64,000 nt of DNA from Undaria pinnatifida. Lineage: Eukaryota; Sar; Phaeophyceae; Laminariales; Alariaceae. Below are positions 20,816-31,462 of this stretch, piece after piece (position 1 is the first letter of the stretch; the number at the start of each line of letters is the position of its first letter). The translations under genes were made by a program, and so were the position numbers. Where the stretch lies: NCBI GenBank assembly GCA_012845835.1, contig JABAKD010000012.1:5857344-5921343 (forward strand), in the 5' to 3' direction. Under the pieces are notes generated by a model. That model saw only the letters and a list, made by a program, of their open reading frames with translations. It did not search any database and was not told where the DNA came from.

Positions 20816-22459
20816 CTTGGCCGTCCGGATGGCGGTCTACGGGTTTACTCCAGCGACAGAGACAGCAAGCAGTGCCGGGCGGTTTTGTAGTGCGTGGGGT
20901 CGCGTCGGTTTTGGGGGCTGTTTTTTGCGGTAGGCAATCATGAAACCAATGAAGTGACGGCAGAGGCACAGAGGGAAATAAAGCGCGAGTATCCGGCACT
21001 TGCCGCAGGGCGGATTGAATATCACTGCGCGTGAGCTTGCAAGTGGTGGATAGTGCGTTGACGGGGGGCGGGGTCGGGGTTCCGGAATGGGTGGGGTCGA
21101 ATCTCCGACCCGATTGAGAGGAAACTAACAAGAGACGGGGAGGGTTTAATTTTGTGTGTTTGCTGGTACGTTGTGTTGATGCGTTGGCTCCTGCTGCTGC
21201 TTGAACCACTGTGCTGCTGTGTCTGCCCTCCTTCCCCCCCATGTGTTGTTCGAGTAGTGCGAGCATGCGTGTGCCACGGCTGCTACTGTTGTTTTAGATC
21301 TACCATACGGATTTGTTTGTTTCCGCCTTTTGATTTTCTTTGGCTTTGGCGTTGTGGGGTCGACCGGGGGGGGGGGGGCAGGGGCAGTTATTTGCTCTGT
21401 TCTGTCATGACATGGCGCGACGTAAAGGGGTCGACACGCGTTGTGTATCTTATATTCTGCAAGGCTGATCGTGAACATTAGGGATATTGAGATGCTTTGC
21501 TGCATATCCGGAAGTCCCGTGTGTTTATGATGAGGCTTGTACGTTCTGACGCGGTCTGCCGTTGTGTTCTGCACGGTTATCTAGCTTGTGTTCCGTTCTG
21601 CTGAACGGCGCGCACGAGGACTGAAGCGCGTACTGGCTCCACATGCTCAGCGATTAATGTGACCACCAAAAACGCAGTAAAATAATATTAAAATGAAAAC
21701 ATGCATCGAAAATGCGGACTGCTCACCATTAACCCAATTTACAGCTACACTATTTTCTTGCCACGCTACATCCTCTAGTAGTTATTCCTGTATGAGGGTA
21801 AATTTATCAAGGTTCATGGACAGCGTTTTGGTATACTTATGGGTTTACCACACGGCGTAAAAATGTTCGGAATCGAGGCCACAAAACTATTCTTGAGACC
21901 AAGGCTAAGGTGTTGTAGTATCATACTCTCTATCATTGTAGTATCATACCCACAATTTCACTGCACGCTGGGTTTGAGCCACTCGCACGCGAGCATAAAT
22001 CTGTAGCTCACCCCCGAAAATACTTTTGGGCGAATTTTTGTGGCGTAGCGTAGCTTGCCTTTCGATTGCAGACTCATATCGCACAATTAAAACAGTAAGA
22101 AAGGGCCTTTGTTAAAACCGAACAGGAAGAGGGGGGGTCACTCGCACGAGTGACCCTGAGGCACTGCCAAAACAGGCCCCAAAAGTGACCCCGCCTACCG
22201 TTTAGTCGAGATGTCGAGGTTACTTCGTAGCCAAAAAAGGTAGAATTTGAATGCGAGTGAAAAAACACACACACGGCAGTCAGCAGCGACGGGAAAATAA
22301 AGGATTTTTTTTTCGTCGTGCGGCTTTTCGGCGCCACAAAGCCACCGATGTCCCGATAACCAAGCACTACACACGCGTGCATGACAATCGGTGTGGACTC
22401 GGCTGGGGCTAGGGTTCGGTTGGGGAGGTGGGACTGCCAAACAATTATTATCTTTTGTT
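20816..22459. other. No supported gene
   Basis: A 166-codon open frame on the - strand (20766-21266) has no recognisable domain and overlaps the minisatellite. A G run lies at 21366-21378. Nothing else could be supported. Confidence 0.35.
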
Positions 22460-22640
22460 GTTGACAAAAAAAGGAAGGCGGAACGAGGGGGGGAAGGGAA
22501 GACACCTGCGACCACGGGATGTCCCAAAGGCCCCGAACGTAAAGCCCTCCTGCGAGTTGAGCTGTAAAGTAAAAGTGCCGACCCCCCAAAAAAAGCAGGA
22601 GAAAAAGAGGCCTTTGGTTGTCCTCATGAACACGACGATT
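22460..22640 (+). mobile_element. SINE-tail fragment
   Basis: GGGAAGACACCTGCGACCAC, GGGATGTCCCAAAGGC, GAGTTGAGCTGTAAAGTAAA and an A-rich end match the tail of the tandem units at 26705-27290 and, less closely, of the SINE at 46651-46990. No tRNA-like head is present. Confidence 0.6.
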
Positions 22641-22861
22641 GTGATCCATCTTCTGTGGTGAAATTGGAAAGTCACTTAGCGGTCGCGGCGCCGAAGGGAA
22701 GCGCCGGGGAAGCGCACGCGGTAGCCCGCGTTCCCCGGGGCGTCAGGTTAGGGCCGGTGATAAACCGCGGCTCCCGCAACGTGCTGCACCTATATTTCCG
22801 CGCCAAACGAGAAGAAGAGTATTCGGTCCCCTCCCTCGGTGAATCACAAGTAAATACACGG

Positions 22862-24280
22862 CAGTTTTTAAAACCTTAGGGGCTGTGAAGAAATTTACTA
22901 GTTCGTATCTCCCCCAGACTAATGGCATGGTTGAAATGTTAAATCATACCACCTGGCAGTGTGTCAGATGTTGTCGTATTTAGTTGCTGATGACCAGAAA
23001 AATTGGGACGATATGTTGATGCACGCCGTAGCAGTGCAGAATAATAACGTCAGTAGAGGTATTGGGTTAGCTCCTAACGAAGTTCATATTGGAAGATATC
23101 CCAGGCTACCTAGATCTATGACGATATTGGAAGGGCGCGGTGTTAGGGGTCATCAAGGTCTAAATAAAGCAAGACCACCAGAATATATTTCCTTGGACTT
23201 ATGCTTGATGGGCAAATTAAGGCTTTTGAGTCGGTAAGATAGGAAATCGTTTGATTAAAGCTAGACATGCTGCTGCTGCGAACGAACATCTTGAAGAGAA
23301 TTGTAAGGGGTAGATACCCCAAGTATAGAATTGAGGAATGGGGGTTTGGGTGTATAACGATCAGATTTTACAGTAGCAGGAGGTGGACAACATGTACTAA
23401 AAACGAGCGAACTAGACTCGAGAAGTAGGAAATTTTCTTTGGTAGCTAAGTTAGCTCTGTTGTGTTGGACGGGACCCTACATTTTTTTTTTTGTAGGACC
23501 GAGATCTGCGGGTGATGGAAAATTGGTTGGTAAAAACTTACTATTATTGGAAATTAGGAAGGATGAGCCTGGGAGAGAAATCAACGCCAGAGTGTCGATG
23601 TATCGGTGTAAGAAGTGTTTTAATCCGCATGAAGGAGCAGAACCACCGAATTGGAAATTTCTGCCATGGGCGATGAGCAGTTATTTGTTGAATAAGTATT
23701 CGGAGCGGTCACCACCTTTTCATTTGACTTCAAAGGACGTTACTACGATGGAGTTGGATCAACACCGTATTATGTTGCCCACTTTTATATCGAAGCACAG
23801 GATCTCGAGAGAGGTGTACAAGTAATAGGAGGTAAGAATGCTGTCCAATATTTTACATCTTGGGACGGAGTAGAAGTAATAACATGGGAGCATGAGACTG
23901 ATCTTGAGCAATGTGGTACTTTGGTATCTAGGTACTGGGCAGGAAAACGCCTGCAAGTTGGTGGTGAGAATGCAAAAGTATCGAAGATTTTGAAAACAAC
24001 TCGCCAAGCGTACGTTAGCATGTGCGAGGGGCGACAGGCATGTAGCCGCCGGGTGTAAAGTTTGTTGCGATACTACTAATAATATTAATAAGGGAAGACC
24101 AGGAATTATTGGTCGAGATATGATTGGATCGTACATTTATTTCAAGACGACCCATAATAATCGGCAGCTAGCTAGAGTGGTAATAAAGGTAGCTGAGAAA
24201 GATGCTCCGAATCAAGCATTTCCGCACTCGAACAAATTGTTGGACTTGGGAAATAAATAATAGTGTTAAGATACGGCCTC
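22862..24280 (+). pseudogene. Ty3/gypsy integrase C-terminus and chromodomain, degenerate
   Basis: Fragments of a retrotransposon polyprotein in several frames. 22862-22950 reads KKFTSSYLPQTNGMVEMLNH, the usual integrase core end. It frameshifts near 22950 to CQMLSYLVADDQKNWDDML and on to APNEVHIGRYPRLP. After more breaks, 23430-23830 carries LLLLEIRKDEPGREINARVS, MSSYLLNKYSE and ISKHRIS. A chromodomain-like stretch follows at about 23830-23960 (AVQYFTSWDGVEVITWEHE). The breaks mean it cannot be functional. No reverse transcriptase, RNase H or protease was found upstream, so the element is also 5' truncated. Confidence 0.9.
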
Positions 24281-24499
24281 GAAAGGCCTGTAGATATCCG
24301 AATTTGAGATCATTTGGATGGGTTTCGTATGATAAGGTTGGCGGTTTATATTCGGGGAAGTTAGGAATTAGATCGGAGGCACGCGCCTCCGATCTCAGAA
24401 GCTATCCCGGGCTCTGGTGGAAACGAATAAAGCTACATCTCTACGAAGGAACGAAAGTGAGTACTCTCCGAAGACCTGCTCAATTGGCAGACCTGCAGG

Positions 24500-25175
24500 G
24501 GGCACTCTGTGTCCCCCACCTTTAATTTTAACAAGTGGCGTCGACGGCAGGACACGAACCTGCGCGTGAAATCACAATGGGTTTCGACTCCCCTCCAACG
24601 GCTGGAGGTGGAGCAGATCACTGGTCATCAGTCGGTACGGGGGCGAGGTGGCGTCATCGCGGTGCTATACAAGACGCATTGGGCGGGACTCTCCGAACCG
24701 TCCTGGGAGCGGGAAATGGACTTTCACCTCTCCCGCTCCCACATCTTGCGTTATTGGGCCGGAACCCCGGACCAGCACCGCCAAACCAACCGCCTTTACC
24801 GCCGAATGCGGATCGGGGCGGCACAGCGTGAGCTCTCCCGCAACAACGGGAAACGTTTCCTAGCGCCGGGCTACGCCTGTGTTCCCCGCACCGATTGGCT
24901 CCGCCGCTACCACGACACAGTACTCCCTAAGGGAGCCCACTTTTGGTACAAGGGAGACGATGGTTTATGGTGGCTAGGAAAAATCAGCGCGAGCACTACC
25001 GCGGACAAGGTATACCTGGTCCGCTTTCTGGACGACCCGGGACCGATTAAACTCCCTCTTCCCCGGGCGCGCTACACGACTTCAACGGGAGCCGTACGAG
25101 GCTCTTGGTGCTTGCAAGTTCACATCGCCAGTGCGTTTCCTCGGGGAATCCAACGTAACATAGACGAATCTCGAG
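24500..25175 (+). pseudogene. Second Ty3/gypsy C-terminal fragment with chromodomain-like region
   Basis: One open frame reads VIAVLYKTHWAGLSEPSWER, SHILRYWAGTPDQH, LPKGAHFWYKGDDGLWWLGK and YLVRFLDDPGPIKLPLPRAR. The first part resembles a chromodomain (aromatic, trailing W-E). The rest resembles a C-terminal module I associate with stramenopile Ty3/gypsy elements. It is a separate, better preserved insertion than 22862-24280. No start codon in context and no flanking LTRs could be shown. Confidence 0.75.
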
Positions 25176-25655
25176 CAATAGGTAAATATAATGTGCGCCT
25201 TCAAAAGGACAAGTTGAACACTCTCAGCGAGGAAATAGGAACCTGGTGTTGGCATGTCATGTGCATATTACTGCGAAGAGTTGTAAGAAGTTTTCATACT
25301 CACTCGGGGGATTCTGGCGCGAAAATTGTGGTAAATATCAGGATCCATTCTGCAATCAAATCGGTCAATATGGTTTAATTTTTTGTCAAAAACAGCCCCG
25401 TAGTGAGGCCCAACCGAAGATTTGCAATTGTTTTGGGATCAATTTAGTATCGGTTAAGGGCTAGCTCAACCCAGATTAGTCTATCCTATTATAACCGTCT
25501 GTTGTACGAACAACTCGCAAAGTGTATCAGATGATTTAGAAGTGTTATCAAGTAACGACATGATGGTAACTGACAAGTAGATGATATATCTCTAATAAAG
25601 AATACAAATGAACACGACCAAAAAACAGCACTACAACTGACATAAAAGGAGATTG

Positions 25656-25830
25656 GGGGAGGCCTGTAGAAAGAAAGGCCGGGAAATTCAGCCGGCCCTA
25701 CGCCAGCATGTTACGGCCATCACACGTGCGCTGCGATCGGGGTATATAACAATGGTAGCACTTTTTCGCCGAAACGTTTCTGACTGACGCGGTTGTTGAA
25801 CTAAAGCAATGCTTCATCGGAATAAAGTAG
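25656..25830 (+). mobile_element. Possible LTR fragment
   Basis: TGTAGAAAGAAAGGCCGG starts a stretch containing a foldback GGCCGGGAAATTCAGCCGGCC and a TATA-like GGTATATAAC. Its position, downstream of two gypsy fragments, is the main reason for the call. No second LTR was found. Confidence 0.25.
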
Positions 25831-26704
25831 TTCGCGCTTGAGAAATGTTTTCTCTATTTGTTATGTACCTAGGCGATGGGTTTGTTGATCGAGTTGCATT
25901 TCCATCTTTTTGTCAAAGTCAGCATTTTTGGTGAGATATAGAACGCCTTAAGGGAGGAGCCTCAGAAAAATAGTGTCCACCCCTCCACCGTAGCATGCGC
26001 CCAATGCAATATGGGCATGTGTGCATGATACTGCACACATGAGAATGCACACATCATGACGATGATGGCCAGAGCCGGCTCGCACTATGCGCAGGAGGGG
26101 GTCTGCACAAACCTTTGCGCAGGTTGTTGGTGGTAGTGGTCAAGGATGGTATTTTGGCCACCTGGATGTTAGTAATGGGAAAACGCCACTAAAATATGCG
26201 GCGGAGTCCCGCGACTGCCCCTGCCGACCCAGACCCTCCCAAAGGATTGGGGCTAGGGTTAGGTCTAGGGTCGGGTTGGTCTGGACCGACGTGCAAGGTC
26301 ACACGATCTGCTTTTTTACATGCAGACCCGTCTTGCAACATAGGGCGAGCCGTCAGAACCATTGATACTGAGAGCTGCCGAGGCTGAAAGATTAACTTTT
26401 CTGGGAGAAGCACGTTCCTGCCGGTTTAGTAATACTACAAGTAGTACGTCGATTATCGTGTTTGGGGGGCATTACAGTAAGGGGCGCTGTCCTTGTTGCG
26501 TGTTACCCCCTTCCCGCCCCAAATGATCCCGCACGGCCCTCAATGGCGTTGCGGGGGGCATTGAGCATAGGATTCTTATATACCGGAACGATGAGAGTGT
26601 TGCCGTATAAACCTATCCACAGATACGATATATAGGGTACTTTTATTACTGTCATCATGTCGTTTACCGTACGACAATGTGCATCGCGAGTGTCAACAAC
26701 CAAA
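25831..26704. other. No supported gene
   Basis: Contains short palindromic ATGTGTGCATGATACTGCACACAT (26018-26041) and GGTTAGGTCTAGGGTCGGGT near 26258. No gene or mobile element could be supported. Confidence 0.4.
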
Positions 26705-27290
26705 AAGATGAAACGAACGTACCCGGGGGGGGGGGGACGACATCAATAACCACTGCTTGTCCGGAAGGCCGCTGAGAGGTACAGTCTCCTATCATACGAG
26801 CGGAGCTGATGGAAAGTACACAGTTACGATCCAGATCAAAACTAAAACTAAAACGGATGCTCAGAACCCTATGAGCGATAAAAAAAAAAATGAAGGCACG
26901 TACCGAGGGGGAAGAAGGGGTAATACCTGCCACCACGGCTTGTCCAGAGAGTCGTTGTGGATCAAATCTCATTACGAGTTGAGCTAAATAGAAAGGCAAA
27001 AAGTGATGACCCATAAAAAAAGAAAAGAGGACAAAGTTAATGCTGAAAATCCCATGCGCGAAAAACATAAAAGGGAGTATCGTGGGAGAAGGGACGCCAC
27101 CTGTGACCGCGACTTGTCGAGAAGGCCGCTGAGGGTAAAACCTCTTACGAACCAGCTGAAAAGTAAAAGTGATCATCCAAAAAAAAAAGCGGGAATGCTA
27201 AAAACCATATGCGCGAAACAAAAAGGAAGACGAGAGTACGGGGGAGGGGGGCGGGAGACACCTGTAATCACGTGTGCAGGTGGCTTTTAG
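26705..27290 (+). repeat. Tandem array of SINE-tail units, about 160-180 bp
   Basis: CTTGTCCRGAAGGCCGCTGA-like cores occur at about 26757, 26939, 27113 and (truncated) 27271. Each is followed by a RCGAGYTGAGCTAAA motif, AAAAGTGATGA, an A run and CCCATGCGCGAAAAA. The unit resembles the tail of the SINE at 46651-46990. The recurring SGQAVV peptide on the - strand is a translation of this repeat, not a gene. Confidence 0.8.
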
Positions 27291-27499
27291 CTTCGATAAT
27301 ATATGTATAAGCCTCTACCTGTTAAAACTCTAGCACCAACAAGAAAATACCAAAAAGACAAAAAATAGTTGGAATCCTCTAGCTGTTGGGCTACTGTAGT
27401 CGCGTAACTTGAAGGTAGAGGCTTCTACTGTACAAACGGAGTCCAGATCCCCCCCCGCCCCCCCCCACTCGCACAGTGCGCAGTCTCGAAAATACTGCA

Positions 27500-27712
27500 G
27501 GGGTCAATGGTCCAATGACTAAGGCAAGCAACGAACGAATGCCCCCTCCCACGCGTGGTCAATGGTCAAGTTCTGTGGCAAGAAGAAAATGATCCCGCCT
27601 CCCCGCCCGCCCCCGCCCCCCCCCCCCGCGCGTGGTCAATGTTCAACTATCTATGGCATGCACAAAATGAACCCCCCCCCCGCCCCCACGCGCGCGGCGC
27701 CCGGAACAACTG
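27500..27712 (+). repeat. Short tandem repeat, about 75 bp, with C runs
   Basis: GTGGTCAATGGTCAAGTTCT and GTGGTCAATGTTCAACTATC start successive units, each with GGCAWGMASAAAATGAWCCC and a CCCCCGCCCCC run. It lies just 3' of the gene at 27815-29286. Confidence 0.75.
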
Positions 27713-27814
27713 AGCACTCATCCACCACCGTCCAATGCTCGATCTTCGAAGATCTCTCGCTCTTGGCTGGGCCTGTGTTAATGTCGTCCTTGGAGCCACG
27801 CTCTCTCCCGATGC

Positions 27815-29286
27815 CTAGTCGGGCGGGTCGATGGTCAACGCTGCCGCCGCCTCCTTCCACACCTCGAAACGCGGTGCCATCGCGCTCTTCTTCCGGCGGG
27901 AGACAATTCCCTCCAGAATCCGCAAGCCTGCCCTCTTCTGAGCCAACCAATACGTGGCCCTGGCGGTGTAGAGGGAGAACACGACCAACGCGAGGACCAG
28001 GAAAGCCGCAGCCGTCTTCACCGACAATGTCGTGCATGCGTTCTTGATGGCCGTCCAACCCTTCTCCATCACTATCGTCACCCAACTCTTCCGTAGCATG
28101 CTAGAGGAGGGAGAGTAGGGTAGAAGGGGAGAGGGCGGAGTAGGGGAGAGGGGAGGAGGAGTTAGGGGGGGAGGAGGCGGTAGGGACGGAGGAAGCGGGA
28201 GGGGGAGAGAGGGGGGGGGGAGCGGGGGCGGGAGAGGGGGTGCAGGAGTGGGGGTGGAAGGGGGGGGGCAGTGAAAGCGGAAGGGGCGGTGCGATGGGGG
28301 ACAGAAATAGGTGTTATGTTGAATGGGATGTGTATGCAGGGCAGCAACACACATACCAGGCATAATTACCTCTATGCGTGCGGTAGGTCTGCGATTGAGC
28401 CACCAGAACACTAGATTAATTCTGCACGTGCGATAATAGGTCTACGATTGAGCTACCAGAGGACAACATTGGTCAGCGCGATAGATACCTGGTAGCTCAC
28501 AGCGGTGCGTTGGTCATTTTCGGCAGTTCGGTGTTTACTCACTCGGTAGTGCACGGTGCGGTTGCCAAGGTGCACAGTGCGTAGCACGCCCCCTTTCGCT
28601 TGGGCCAGGCTGGAAATATGCGGTTGTGCTGGCAGTCAAGCACACACGCGTCCCGACCGTTACCGCCAGCAGTGTCCACCGCAGAGCAAGTGGCGGCGGG
28701 ATTGATGGTCGCCGCGAAATCGGCTATCTTCTTGTCCATAGCCTTGATCCTCCTGGTCTTCAACAATCCAGTTGTGGTCGCCATGAGCATGGCACTGCGG
28801 ATCTCTGCCGAGCTCGTGCTGTCGATCAGCTCTTTCACTCTGCACGGCGAGTGATTAGGGCGGATGTAAGATGGGGCAAGAGATTGAATCTACGCAGAAA
28901 GTACCCAGTACAGGACATCTAAAAAGAAATACCGTAACTCCGCAACTGCTACAACTAGACTACTACCTGGTAGATTACCAGCACCTCTTGCACAGACTGT
29001 ACCTCCAACATTCACGAGTAATGGCAGCTTAAAATTCCGCAGTCACTCACTCATCAAGTTTGAGCGCCTTCGCTCCCGCCTGTTGCGCGTCACGAGTCAT
29101 GTAGCTGACAGCCGCCGCCATGGCTTTGCTCTTTCCCATTTGTACGAGGTCCTGCGTCGTCCATTTCTTTTCCGCGACGCCCAAAGAATTGTCGGACACG
29201 ACCTGCTGGGCACCAGGAGCCACGAACACCAAAGCTACGGAGAGGAGGGATGCGAGCAAAATCGCGAAGGTCTTCTTGCAGCCCAT
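27815..29286 (-). CDS. Unrecognised three-exon gene, small secreted or membrane protein
   Basis: I do not recognise the family. Exons (coding order): 29286-29051, 28839-28543, 28100-27815; both introns are phase 2 with good donors (GA|GTGAGTGAC, GA|GTGAGTAAAC) and acceptors (TGCAG, CTCTAG). The joined frame is 272 codons and ends at TAG 27815-27817. The start ATG at 29286 opens a classic signal peptide: MGCKK, then a hydrophobic run ILLASLLSVALVFVAPGA. The middle exon is Cys-rich (about six Cys, including CVLDC and CYALC), suggesting a disulphide-bonded luminal domain. The last exon has one hydrophobic span (AAAFLVLALVVFSLYTARA) followed by a basic tail (RRKK). Inferred topology: single-pass membrane protein with its N-terminal part outside the cytosol. 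A C/T-rich tract lies before the last acceptor. Confidence 0.75.
28365..28462 (+). repeat. Two-unit tandem repeat in an intron
   Basis: GCGGTAGGTCTGCGATTGAG (28380) and ATAATAGGTCTACGATTGAG (28432), each followed by CYACCAGARSAC. It lies in the second intron of the gene at 27815-29286. Confidence 0.7.
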
Positions 29287-29399
29287 CGTCGACGACGGTT
29301 GGTGGTGGTCGTGTAGATGATGCTTGGTTGTTTTCCTCTGTCGCTCTCGTCTCTGCGCGGTTGTTGCAATGAGGAAGATGGGCAACAAAGGTATACACT

Positions 29400-30180
29400 A
29401 TATTAACATAATTTTATTTGCCGACGTAAAGAGCAGCGAGGGGGGTACAGGATAAACGATAGACAAAGGACAGGAGACAGGATGCATACCGTAATACGGC
29501 GAGAGCTCTAGGATATCTGGTGCGTCGTACAAAGGGCAACGTTTAGTTTTTTTGGCTAGAGAACATTTCAGTACGCTTTACATCCATCCATCCATGCTCA
29601 TAGCATGTAAACCAATCAATCGTTCGTTCTATTGTTAGAACTCGTACATTGGATTTGTTCCCGTTGGTGTTGGATGTACGTCTTTTTGGCAATCGTATAT
29701 ATATATCCCATTTACTGAGAACATATAATGTCGTTTCTAGACCTGATACGTTGATGTATGATATTTTTGGGTCGGATCCACCCATCAATCCACACACACA
29801 TGTATTCATGCGAGCGAACGTTGTCAAAGGGGCAAGCAGCGATCAGCCAGGCGAGGGAGAAAGTTGCGCTCCATCTTGAAGGGATCTACAGCATCTGCTG
29901 GCATCTATTTGGTATAGATCAGATCAATAGCATCATGATGATGCCCACTTTTCGACTTCTTGAGCACAAGTCTCAAGGCGTCTCTAGTTTGCCAGCAAAC
30001 ATCTGGCAACGAACGGTCTGAATTAACCTTAACATCACATACAAACAATCGTCGTGGTTGCTGCGTATCTTTGTCCAAGTTTATTTGACGCTACCCACTT
30101 CGGACCTGCTTTTTCGTGCCAAAAAAAAATAATATAAAGCACGTTGAGGGTATCCGTTCTTGTTCGGAGACGATAGATAG
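29400..30180. other. No supported gene
   Basis: Upstream side of the three-exon gene. A/T-richer than its surroundings. CATCCATCCATCCATGC at 29581-29597 is a short simple repeat. A promoter for the gene at 29286 should lie in the first few hundred bases, but I see no certain TATA or initiator. Confidence 0.4.
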
Positions 30181-30181
30181 A

Positions 30182-30352
30182 CTTTTTTTTTCACACTTCT
30201 ACTTTCCAGCTTCTGGACAAGCCGTGGTCACAGGTGTCATCGGTTCTCTCCCCGCTTCTTGCCTTCAATTTTTATCGCGTATAGGGTTCAGCAATCCCAC
30301 TGCTCGATTGTTTATCGAGTGTTGCTAACTCACGCTCTCGGGTTTTCTGTGG
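30182..30352 (-). mobile_element. SINE copy, 5' truncated
   Basis: Starts with a T run (the A-tail on the - strand) and matches the 3' half of the SINE at 46651-46990: CACACTTCTACTTTCCAGCT, TCTGGACAAGCCGTGGTCAC, TTCAGCAATCCCACTGCTCG. It ends at GTTTTCTGTGG, before the tRNA-like head. Confidence 0.85.
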
Positions 30353-30377
30353 TAGTCTTCCGCGGCTTCACCGATCA

Positions 30378-30440
30378 TTTAAAGTAAGTATTGGATTAGA
30401 TGAGGCCTCCTGCCCCCAAGCAGGAGGGTCTCGCCCGGGA
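30378..30440 (+). repeat. Dispersed repeat (GGATTAGATGAGG family), copy 2
   Basis: TTTAAAGTAAGTATTGGATT, AGATGAGGCCTCCTGCCCCC. Shares the CTTCACCGATCAT lead-in with copy 3. Confidence 0.65.
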
Positions 30441-30480
30441 TGTACCTCCGCGCTGAGCGCTCAGCGCGGCAGTAATCCTG

Positions 30481-30513
30481 GAAATAAAATAAAATAAAAT
30501 AAAATAAAATAAA
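30481..30513 (+). repeat. (AAAAT)n microsatellite
   Basis: Six consecutive AAAAT units. Confidence 0.95.
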
Positions 30514-30825
30514 ACACGTCACACACAGAAGCTACTCAGCACGCAGGGTGTCTATTAATAGGGTGGTCTGAAATTGTTTCCGCTCCCTCTTGTTCTTGCC
30601 CGTTGGGCGGAGGTTGAAGGCAATGATTGTGGCTCCGGTACTGTGCCTCAGATAGGCTCAAATAGGCCGGAACCAACAACTTTGTTCCAATCTCGGATCC
30701 ATTTGAAGACATCCCTAGTTGCTTCCGCACGGGGCTGAGTGTGGCAAGGCGCTCGCAGACTTCTCCGGTCCGCAAAGGTTGTTAAACAAGAAACTACTAC
30801 TGTAGTATTCTTCTCCGGCTTCACC

Positions 30826-30950
30826 CATCATTTAAAGTATTGGATTAGATGCGGCCTCCTCCCCCAACAGGTGGGCCTACCCAAACTTCCATAGTTTCTT
30901 ATACTCTGCATCGGCTGCCGGACTGGGGTCGTCGTCTCACCCAAACTTCA
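30826..30950 (+). repeat. Dispersed repeat (GGATTAGATGAGG family), copy 3
   Basis: TTTAAAGTATTGGATTAGAT, GCGGCCTCCTCCCCCAACAG, TTATACTCTGCATCGGCTGC and CCGGACTGGGGTCG, matching 15350-15475 over most of its length. Confidence 0.65.
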
Positions 30951-31247
30951 TTTTTACCATACAGCGACGTGCACGAGGTGAAGGACCGGCGGGTGTGTGT
31001 GGTAAATCAATTAGGATTAGCCTACTTTTGCGTTCGCTTAGAAGCACCGTTACTGGCTTGATAAGTGCTCCCCGCAAGAGCAGCAGCGGTCACCGTAAAA
31101 CATACATAGTACCTCGGTACTGCTTGTTCCATGTTCCGAGCACCAGCATGATATAAGCTCGTCACGGAGTGGGTGTTCCTGCAGGACGACTTCGTCCCAA
31201 AACGCTTCGAGTTTGCGCACCAAACCCGGCACAAACGCATAGAACAG

Positions 31248-31462
31248 GGTTCAGCAATCCCACTGCTTAATTGTTCATCGAGTGTCGCAAACTCACGCTC
31301 TCGCGTTTTCCGCGGGTCATATTGTGCACAAGAAAAAGTCCCCGCGAATTCATACGAGTATGCACTCGGGGGGGATCGAGCTCGCGAAACTGACCTACCT
31401 GTACCTAGACCAGGTTCGAGGATAACCTGATACGCCACCGGGGCGACCGGCTACTGTACTTG
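31248..31462 (-). mobile_element. SINE copy with tRNA-like head, 3' truncated
   Basis: On the - strand it begins CAAGTACAGTAGCCGGTCGC and carries the same A-box-like TGGCGTATCAGG and surrounding head as the SINE at 46651. It continues to GACACTCGATGAACAATTAA and ends at CTGAACC. The B-box region is altered (GAGCTCGATCCCC). Confidence 0.85.

Noticed and set aside
26664-27176. 170-codon - strand ORF with repeating SGQAVV motif
   Set aside because: The repetition follows the 160-180 bp tandem SINE-tail units, with no start context or domain.
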